From NCBI GenBank assembly GCA_031763025.1, contig JASSKH010000019.1, positions 8,286,250-8,350,249 of the forward strand: a DNA stretch of 64,000 nucleotides, written 5' to 3'. The DNA comes from Macrocystis pyrifera. Lineage: Eukaryota > Sar > Phaeophyceae > Laminariales > Laminariaceae. Positions 56,442 through 64,000 of this stretch are shown one piece after another. The notes under the pieces were generated by a model. It did no database searches. It was not told where the DNA came from and worked only from the letters and a program-made list of their open reading frames with translations. Positions within the stretch are counted from its first letter, which is position 1. Each line of letters begins with the position of its first letter. The translations under genes and the position numbers were made by a program.

Positions 56442-56600
56442 GTCCGTGGGAAGTGCTACAACTGCCGCCTGACGGACTCCACCATCAAAGACGGAGACAT
56501 CATCATCAAGCGCAAAAATTCCCCCTTCCATTTCGCCTGCTCCAGGGCTTCGCGGAATTCCGAAGCAGTACGCCAAGCAGATTGTCGCCAGCCAGGACGA
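56442..56600 (+). CDS. PARP-type zinc-finger exon, left arm
   Basis: After TTCGACCAG the frame reads VRGKCYNCRLTDSTIKDGD and continues to SPFHFACSRASRNSEA. This is Cys-x2-Cys, 21 residues, His-x2-Cys, resembling PARP-type DNA-break-sensing fingers, though shorter than the usual 28-30 gap. The right-arm copy has the same length and keeps all four metal ligands with conservative changes around them. The exon's 3' end is unclear; the frame stays open beyond, but the downstream OTU segment is in another frame. Confidence 0.5.
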
Positions 56601-56941
56601 ACGAAAGGAAACAAATTGTTTCACACATTTCCCAAAATCACGATTATTTCTTCCTACACATACCCAACGGGTTCAACAGCGAACATATCCACATTCTGGG
56701 CCTCCCGCCTCGTTACTACAGCATCCTGGAAGACTATTTACATATCATGTCTCATCCAAACTCCTATGCTGGCTACATCGAAATCGCGGCCGCCCAGCAA
56801 CTATACAACATTTCCATAACCGTTGTCGTTGCCGGCACTGCTGCTTTCTCTCCTGTCCCAAACCTTCCTTTAAACAACAGCCTGTATGTTGTATATCATC
56901 CACATGCCAAGCACTACTCCACTCTCTCCCCACACAGATGA
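56597..56941 (+). CDS. OTU-like cysteine protease, C-terminal half, left arm
   Basis: The frame reads YYSILEDYLHIMSHPNSYAG, YIEIAAAQQLYNISITVVV and, near the end, YVVYHPHAKHYSTL before TGA at 56939-56941. The order (acidic helix with Tyr-Leu and Met-Ser, Gly-x-Ile-Glu-Ile, hydrophobic strand, His-Tyr near the end) matches the second half of OTU-family deubiquitinases, with His of HYSTL as the likely catalytic His. The N-terminal half with the catalytic Asp/Cys is not seen. Upstream it is out of frame with the zinc-finger exon, so an intron or frameshift lies between. OTU domains also occur in mobile elements, which would suit the palindrome. Confidence 0.5.
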   Translation, partial: TNERKQIVSHISQNHDYFFLHIPNGFNSEHIHILGLPPRYYSILEDYLHIMSHPNSYAGYIEIAAAQQLYNISITVVVAGTAAFSPVPNLPLNNSLYVVYHPHAKHYSTLSPHR

Positions 56942-57445
56942 AATATGTTATTCTTATTATTAGACGAATGTCATTCTTACTCTTGCGTCACCCGATCTTA
57001 CGTTTCACATTACATTCATAAATAAACGCGATTTTTACATCCTTCACCGTTTCTTTACACAAATACATTTATTAATAGTTTGGTTGGCTTTGGGCTATGT
57101 CGCCAATCAATTGCAGTTATATGTACACGAAACGACGGAATACCCACTCCGAAGGAAAGCCTTGTATATATACGAAACGACGGAATACCCACTCCGAAGG
57201 AAAGCCTTGTATATATATATATATATACAAGGCTTTCCTTCGGAGTGGGTATTACGTCGTTTCGTGTACATATAACCGCAATTAATTGGCGACATAGCCC
57301 AAAGCCAACCAAACTAATGTATTTGTGTAAGAAACGGTGAAGGAAGTAATAATCGCGTTTATTTATGAATGTAACGTGAAACGTAAGATCGGGTGACGCA
57401 AGAGTAAGAATGACATTCGTTTAATAATAAGAATAACATATTTCA

Positions 57446-57785
57446 TCAGTGTGGGGAGAGAGTGGAGTGCTTGGCATGTGGATGATATACGACATACAGG
57501 CTGTTGTTTAAAGGAAGGTTTGGGACAGGAGAGAAAGCAGCAGTGCCGGCAACGACAACGGTTATGGAAATGTTGTATAGTTACTAGGCGGCCGCGATTT
57601 CGATGTAGCCAGCATAGGAGTTTGGATGAGACATGATATATATGTAAATAGCCTTCCAGGATGCTGTAGTAACGAGGCGGGAGGCCCAGAATGTGGATCT
57701 GTTCGCTGTTGAACCCGTTGGATATGTGTAGGAAGAAATAATCATGATTTTGGGAAATGTGGGAAACAATTTGTTTCCTTTCGTT
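57446..57785 (-). pseudogene. OTU-like copy, right arm, disrupted
   Basis: The mirror of 56597-56941. Extra AT bases in a TATATA stretch near 57645 shift the frame after YYSILEGYLHI. Further on, the codons for Gln-Gln of the left copy have become TAG and TAA (C to T at both). This copy cannot make the full segment. Confidence 0.65.
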
Positions 57786-57789
57786 CGTC

Positions 57790-57943
57790 CTGGATGGCGA
57801 CAATCTGCTTGGCGTACTGCTTCGGAATTCCGCGAAGCCCTGGAGCAGGCGAAATGGAAGGGAGTCTTTTTGCGCTTGATGACGATGTCTCCGTCTTTGG
57901 TGGTGGAGTCCGTCAGGCGGCAGTTGTAGCACTTGCCACGGAC
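57790..57943 (-). CDS. PARP-type zinc-finger exon, right arm
   Basis: Reads VRGKCYNCRLTDSTTKDGD then TPFHFACSRASRNSEA after a GACCAG acceptor. It keeps both Cys pairs and His and has the same length as the left copy; changes are mild (Ile to Thr, Ile to Val, Asn-Ser to Lys-Thr), hinting at constraint after duplication. Confidence 0.45.
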
Positions 57944-58079
57944 CTGGTCGAAGTAAACATATAGGGTGCGCGGGGCGGGAGTGGCGTGCAGGGAATGGCG
58001 GGGGAGGGGGCGGGGCAGAGTTCATTATTTGTACTACTCTACAGCGGCACAACAGCAGCACGTAACCGCTTGCTATACG

Positions 58080-58383
58080 ACGGCAGCAGCAGCAGCAGAA
58101 GCAGCAAGTACGTAATTTCATTGACGATACAGAAATATGTAGACACACAAATGTAGTACAGTACACACACAAATCACGTGCAGCATGATGTACGGCAACA
58201 ACGCATCAGCACCACAGACGATACAGAAATATGTACACACGCACAAGTTTAAGTGTAATATACACACAAATCATGTCCAGCATGATGTACCGCAACAACG
58301 CAGCAGCGCCACAAAACGACCAGGAAACACAATTATCCGAGTACATACAAACATTCAGTGAATATTGCGGCAGCACTAAAAGC

Positions 58384-58425
<42 letters not shown>

Positions 58426-59700
58426 GCAACGGATCGCCACAGCGTTGGCAGCAGCAGCATAGCAACGATATGAAAAGAAGGGAGATAAAAAGTATGTACC
58501 CCGAGGCCGTCCGAAAAGTATTTTTGGTACCTCACTATAGACCCACCTCCGCATGCTGTACGGCATCAACGCAGCAACAGCGTAGCAACAACACGAAATA
58601 CGAGAAAAAGTAGTACGTACGCAAAATGCAGGAGCAAAACGACCAAAATATTTTTTTTACGTATCAAAAACTCCATTTGGGTACAAAAACGGCCAATAAA
58701 AACAATAATCCGCGTTGGCAGCAGCAGTATACGTAGCGACGATATGAAAATAAGGAAGAAAAAAAGTATGTACCCTGGTATGCCGCAATCGCAAAACCTA
58801 CGGAATTTCATTGATGATACCGAAATATGTACACACAAAAGTGCAGCATGATGTCGGGCAACAACGCAGCAGCACCACAGCAGCAGCATAGCAACGACAT
58901 ATATGAAAACAACCAAGCCAAAAACGAGAAATTGCAGTACGTAAGCAAAACGCAGGAGCAAAACTGTAAGTTATTTTTTCACGTATCAAAAGGAACCATT
59001 GTTCTCCCCGAATCCGGAAAATAAATAATTTAGTTTTATCACAACTATTCCATTTTTACCTAATTTTACAATTTAATCAATTTGCTTATTGCGGAAATTA
59101 TTATTAATGGACATCTATTAATAGTAACACAACATATTTTTGAGGACATACTATTATACTGTTCACGGAATTATAGTGTGAGATCATTACTACAATAATA
59201 ATAAATAGGGTGGTTGGGTACAAAAACGACCAAGAAAAACAGTAATCCGAGTACATACGAACATTCAGTGGATATTGCGGCAGCATTAGCAGCAGCAGCA
59301 GCAGAAGCAGCCACAGCATTAGCAGCAGCAGAAGCTGCAACGAATCGCCGCAGCGTTGGCAGCGTTGGCAGCGTTGGCAGCAGCAGCAGCATAGCAACGA
59401 TATGAAAATAAGGAAGAAAAAAAGCATGTACCCTGGTATGCCGCCATCGCAAAACCTACGGAATTGACGATCCGAAAATATGTACGCTTCCAGCATGATG
59501 CACGGCAACAACGCAGCAGCACTACATACAGCAGCAGCAATTGCACAGGAGCAGCAGGTGCACAGCACGGCAACAACGCAGCAGCACTACAGCAGCAGCG
59601 AGTGCACAGGAGAAGCAGGTGCACAGCAGCAGCAGCACTCATGGCGTGGCGCTGACAGCAGCAGCAGCAGCAGCAGCAGCAGCGGCAGCCGAAAACGAGC
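58080..59700 (-). repeat. CAG-repeat tracts in the right arm
   Basis: The mirror of the left-arm CTG block, with more and longer runs (for example 58384-58425, 59281-59330, 59656-59690) and an extra tandem of a unit around GCACGGCAACAACGCAGCAG. Confidence 0.75.
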
Positions 59701-60049
59701 AAAAAAATGAGTACGTGGGGTCACCAAAACATGTACACACAGAAATCGTGTGCATGTACCGAAAATACACCACAGTAGCAGCAGCACTCACGTCGTTCGG
59801 TGCAGCGGTGACGGCGACAGCTGAATCCTCCGTTCCTTCGTTCACGTCCCGCAAATAGTTGTGCATGTGCGCGTTCGCGTGCACTGCGTGTAAGAGGAGC
59901 CGACGCAACGCACGAAGGGGAAAGAACGAGCATGGATGAGTCAAAAAAAAAAAAACGCTTTGACGTAGGATTGTATGCAAAAAGGCAATTGAAAACCCCA
60001 AAAAAACGTACTGGCAACATACAGCATGCACAATAGACGTAAGACACTC

Positions 60050-60424
60050 ACCACTGTCAGCAGTCTCGAGGGAGTACGAGACAGTCCCTTCCTTGATCGG
60101 GCGAGCACAGAACTCGCAGTCGGTCGCCCTGTCAGGATGATCCCGCCACCACGCACGTGAGATCCTTGCAGGTGGCGAAGGCCACGTTTTTGCCACCAGG
60201 CGCGGAGTTCTTGACCAAGTGCTGATCCGTGCACTGGTCGCAAACAACAGCCGGCACCAGGTCGGTCTTTGTCGTTGCCGCTCTCTTGCCAAAGGGCGAG
60301 GACCACGCGCCTCTCGACGAGGGGGAGGTGAGCTTAGGGGGCGTGGAGAAGGGAGAGGCGGGGGTTGCAGCACCAGCAGGTTCGCCACCGACAGCAGCAG
60401 CTTGGCCGCCGGCGACAGCTGCAC
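60050..60424 (-). CDS. Cys-rich zinc-finger exon(s), right arm, longer frame intact
   Basis: Here VPAVVCDQCTDQHLVKNSAP and GGKNVAFATCKDLTC are in one frame, preceded by an open Ala/Ser/Pro-rich stretch back to the acceptor. The left arm has a five-base insertion at the join. The CEFCARPIKEGTVSYSLE block follows in a different frame, as in the left arm. Together with the OTU damage on this arm, each arm keeps what the other has lost. Confidence 0.4.
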
Positions 60425-60721
60425 CTATCTATGCCGTTCGTCGAAGGCGAGACGGCTCTTTTAGGCGCCGTGCGAAGAGCTGTCTATTGGTTGGCAGTTT
60501 GCGGAAGAAGAAGAAAAGGTTGTTTGGCTGTTTGGCGAAGAAGAAAGAAGACAGGTTGTTTGGCATTTTGGCTGTTTCAAAGAAGGAAGAAAGGTTGTTT
60601 GGCTGTTCGGCTGTTTCAAAGAAGAAGGGCTGTTTGCGAAGAGCTGTCTATCAGTCGGTCTGTCTGCGAAGAGCTAGCAAGTGACAACGACCTCAAAAAT
60701 CGTAATTATAGTTGTATCTAT

Positions 60722-63648
60722 ATTCCTCCCGAAGACAGGGTGCTCTTAGCTCAGTAGTATGTTCTACTGAAGCAATACAGCGTAGCGCAAGTAGCAATGG
60801 AACCACCCCAGCTGAATCAAAGATGGTGAACCACGCACCTCCCCCATTCCGGCGAAAATAGCAAGTAAAGTTGAACGAAGCGGGCCCAACAATTTCCTTG
60901 CTCCACCGCTTCTTTATGCGAGGTATACTTGAATAGATTTCTTAACAACCCAGTTAGCTACTTACTGTTGTACTCAATGTTGAAACTAGTTAGACTACTT
61001 ACCTGTTAATAACCTAAATCTGCACAAAACACTCCCCCTAAACGGAAACGCAAGGTTACTAAAATACTGACCATGGCGAACGATAAGCGATATTTGATGC
61101 ACTCGATTAAAACGTGACTAAAACGCCGATCATGACTAACGATTACCCGATGGAAACGAACACTATTATGTCCCAGAAAAAAACACTGATCGCGTTGTGG
61201 CAACCGATCTTCAGTGCTTGGGAGTAGCACGTAAATGAACAGACCGCTTGTCAGATCATTTTACGCTGCCGCTGCAGTACATATACTCATGGAAAACTAT
61301 TTATTCTTCCAGGCTCTCGCTCCAGGGTCAATCGACGCAGTAATAATGTCAACATGCACCGACATTCTGTTGACGCGCAATACAGCATTATGTGGTACTT
61401 CCCTAGCCAAACATAAGTGCTGCGTAAGTAATCGTACTACGTCCATTTCACGTACTACCAACAAGTGGTCTACAGTGCAGTACTCCTCTACTTGCGGTTG
61501 CCCCCGGCTACAGTACGAGTACAGGAGGCGATGAACATTGATCAGCAATCTAGGTGGCCATGCCCTCTTATCTGTGTGAAGGATAATCAGACGAAGCACT
61601 TACGTCGAAGCTACCATCAGCGCAAGACTCGCAAAATGTACTTGTTAGTATCTGATACGTTACGGTAAAAGAATATGTATGGCGTAACCTGAGCTAACGA
61701 GCGTCAACTCGTGTAGATAATACGTTGTAGCGGAATATATGACTCCCCCTAGCTCGACATAGTCGCTGCAAGGGTAGACTAACCGCAACATGTATGTATG
61801 CTAAGCGCAAGACGGAACGTGACCTGAGCCAATGAGCTTCAACTCATGTAGCTATCATGTCAAACGCGGAATAAATGACTCTCCCTTTGTTCTACTGTAG
61901 TTCTCTAGCTTTCGGCTGAAAATAAAAATCGTAGAGCAGGGCAAGCGTTGCTCTGCTGTTCCCTAGGTGTTACTATTGAATACAAGGTTGGACGGAGGTA
62001 TGGAAACTTCAGGGATTGGCGGGCTTAGACGGCTAAAAACAAAAACTGCCTTCGTTGAAATCGCCAGTACTGCTGCACGTCAAGTTTCCCCTAATGAGTC
62101 CCAAGCGGGTTAAAATTTACCGCAGTGGGCCGAAAACGTCTTCGGAGACGGGATAGGGGGCGCGCGGGGGTGAGGACATCTTCGTCGGAACTCCGACCTA
62201 TTAGAACGGCCACATTGCGAAGCAATGAAAACACGACTCATACACATATTCCGTCGAAGTTATCGACAGATCGGTGCTGCTGTAGCGCTTGGCGGAGATA
62301 ATATTGATTTTTAGTCGGAAAAAAAATACCGAACTGTCGGAAATATCGAACGCTTGCCTGAAACACCGAATCCTCGTCGGAAATATCGGAATATTGTCGG
62401 GAAATCGAATTATTGTCTGAGAATGTACCGAATTATGGCACGTTCGGGTAGGAACTATCGAACTCTTGTCGGAAAAAAAAAAAAAGCCGATATTTTTGTC
62501 GGAAAAGCCAAAATATTGTAGGAAAATACTGAATTCTCGACGGAAACACCAAATTCCTGTCGAAAATACAGAGTTGGCGGCCACTATATATTTCTACTGC
62601 ACTGCTCTACTGTACTGCTGCTGGTGGCCGTGCGGCACGCAGCCCACCCAGCGTGCTTGCATTGTTACACAAGCGACACCACACCTGTCAAACGGGTGGG
62701 TTGAGGCGCGGGCGAGAGTAAGGGAGAGGCGCGCCCTCCGTATTCAAGTCGACTGAACGAAAAATATACAACTCTGGCCGTAAATATAATCCCCGTTTAT
62801 ATCATTGTGTCAACATCAAACGGTTCTTACATTTCCTGCCAGAGTGGTGTCAATCCCCAGCTCCCCTCACACCCCTCGGATCGAAGGACCACGACACGTT
62901 GCCGAGGAGAGACAAATATCAACCAAGGATTCTCCATCAATAAAAAATTCCAACCTGAAAAAAATTGACCAATCAGAACTGCGGGCACGAAATGTCTTTC
63001 TTTCTCTCTAGGTGACTGCTGTTGCCAGTGGGCAACTCCTACAGTTTGCGTACCAACGTGACTACAGCACCGGTGCGTGACTACTGTTGATATACCATGA
63101 CTTCTGTATCAGTACCTGACTACTGCACCAGCAGAGGACGACTGTTTACATACCAGTACGTGTCTACCGCATCCGTACATGGACATCGTACTGTATGTAC
63201 AATTAGGTGACTACCGTACAGCAGTAGTTGTGCCAGAAGGTGGCCACTGCTGTACGCCAAACACAACAATCGCAACAATTCCACCACATCAACGAAACAA
63301 AGTCCTGCTGTACCGTGGACGACTGCGCCGCCCATAGACGGTGCTCTCTCAATCGCGAACGGCTGCGGTACATGCGTCCCAACCACAACTGGCGCTAAAA
63401 AGCGCCGAGACAACGTGACACAATGAACCCGCCAAACAAGAGGGAGGGTACTAATATACACAAGGTGCGAGATGGGACGAAGAACTGAAAAACGGAACGA
63501 CGGCACACCGCCGAAAACATAACGCGAAAGGTGCGGGGGAAAACAAGCGAAAGGGGGATAAAATCGAAGGAATAAAAACAAGCCATCCTCCTCCCTTCCG
63601 CGAAGAAACAAAACCAAAATCAAATCAAACCGAACCCGAGCAAGACAA
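60722..63648. other. Intergenic or 3' flank, no gene seen
   Basis: Contains a duplicated segment (61675-61757 and 61812-61890, sharing AACCTGAGC and GTCAACTCGTGTAG-like words), a degenerate 30-bp tandem repeat at 62315-62570, and a CCACTCTG-family element near 62768-62855. The stretch 63100-63640 has minus-strand open frames and may be the 3' untranslated region of the gene at the right edge. Confidence 0.45.
62315..62570. repeat. Degenerate tandem repeat, unit about 30 bp
   Basis: GTCGGAAATATCGAA-type words recur about eight times (TCGGAAATATCGAACGC, TCGGAAATATCGGAATATT, TCGGGAAATCGAATTATT and so on). Confidence 0.7.
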
Positions 63649-63909
63649 TCAAACGACTCCGGCCGAATCTGCTCGGTCTAGTTCTGTTTTTCCCGCCAAA
63701 GCTATGCCCTCCATCGCTATCGCAATACCCTCTTTATCGCGTGCTTTACCGCCCCCTTCCTCCTCCTCCTTATGTTCGGAAGCGTCAGTCTTCTCCGCCT
63801 CGTCTACACTCTTCGCCTTGTCTACTTTCTTAGCCGTGTCGGCTTCTGCGGATGCTTGCTCAGCTTTCGCCACCTTCTTCTCGGTAATCAACGGCCCCAT
63901 GTAAAGGTT
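63649..63909 (-). CDS. Terminal exon of a gene entering from the right edge
   Basis: On the minus strand a long C/T-rich tract ends CCCTCGCAG at 63910. From there a frame reads NLYMGPLITEKKVAKAEQAS, then Lys/Glu/Ala-rich sequence (KKVDKAKSVDEAEKTDASEH, acidic EEEEGGG, IAIAMEGIALAGK) to TGA at 63649. It is 86 codons, phase 0. The Lys/Ala/Glu pattern suggests a charged helix or disordered tail. The family is not identifiable from this exon alone. The rest of the gene lies beyond position 64000 or starts upstream of 63910 on that strand. Confidence 0.55.
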   Translation of the reverse strand, partial: NLYMGPLITEKKVAKAEQASAEADTAKKVDKAKSVDEAEKTDASEHKEEEEGGGKARDKEGIAIAMEGIALAGKTELDRADSAGVV

Positions 63910-64000
63910 CTGCGAGGGGTGGTAGGGGGGTGAAGGGGTGGACGGGGACGCGGCGGGAAAGAAAAATAAATCGCGACGCAACGGAAGGGGGCGGAAAGGG

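Larger units (their letters stand above)
54141..57218 (+). repeat. Left arm of a 6.6 kb palindrome
   Basis: Begins TATAGATACAACTATAATTA and runs to a centre of TATATATATATA at about 57222. Its reverse complement is the right arm. It contains exon-like blocks near 54362-54790 and 56442-56941 and CTG repeats between. Arms differ by many substitutions and indels, so this is not a simple assembly echo. Confidence 0.9.
57219..60721 (-). repeat. Right arm of the 6.6 kb palindrome
   Basis: The reverse complement of 54141-57218 with extra material: about 150-180 bp of AT-rich sequence at 59030-59215, added CAG-rich units at 59490-59650, a segment near 59770-59835, and duplications near 58141-58300 and 60500-60600. 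It ends AATTATAGTTGTATCTATAT, matching the outer end of the left arm. Confidence 0.9.

Noticed and set aside
60734..60805. Possible tRNA (CTTAGCTCAGTAG D-arm-like)
   Set aside because: No T-arm or B box follows, and the acceptor ends pair only partly.

Overview
The window looks like nuclear DNA of an intron-rich eukaryote. Short GC-rich exons, mostly 80-200 nt, are separated by introns of 0.1-3 kb with GTGAG/GTGCG/GTAAG donors and CAG acceptors. There are no bacterial-style operons or ribosome binding sites. Tandem receiver, TPR and cyclic-nucleotide modules, poly-C polypyrimidine tracts and introns packed with decaying repeats fit a stramenopile, most plausibly a brown alga. This is inference; nothing here fixes the species.

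Layout. 1-9131: no convincing gene; a minisatellite (2848-3145), a hairpin repeat (7722-7860) and dispersed repeats. 9132-50894 (+): a chain of 26 candidate exons whose reading phases join, except at two homopolymer G runs (one base off in each) and at one uncertain donor. Read as one gene of about 42 kb it encodes about 2,000 residues: a degenerate response-regulator receiver domain (exons 2-5), an unrecognised middle region, TPR repeats (exons 11-13), a 482-codon low-complexity linker, and two cyclic-nucleotide-binding domains (exons 15-17 and 18-23). A split into two genes at about 25.7 kb, where an ATG lies just before the first TPR exon, cannot be excluded. 50895-54140: no gene seen; dispersed repeats and one tRNA-like sequence. 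54141-60721: a 6.6 kb palindrome of two diverged arms. Each arm carries remnants of a zinc-finger plus OTU-protease-like gene, and the two arms are damaged at different places. 60722-63648: no gene seen; short tandem repeats. 63649-63909 (-): the last exon of another gene that enters from the right edge.

Repeats are the other main theme: a TA-flanked MITE family with at least nine copies, a tRNA-like SINE family, GGGTC-rich hAT-like elements, a GATC-rich family, an element with a poly-G edge, and distinct decaying tandem arrays in many introns of the large gene. Two of those arrays repeat splice-donor sequence. One of them repeats the end of a receiver exon in a way that keeps the reading frame.

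Exon boundaries were inferred by eye from open frame, splice-site consensus and phase. Domain calls rest on motif recognition, not on database searches.
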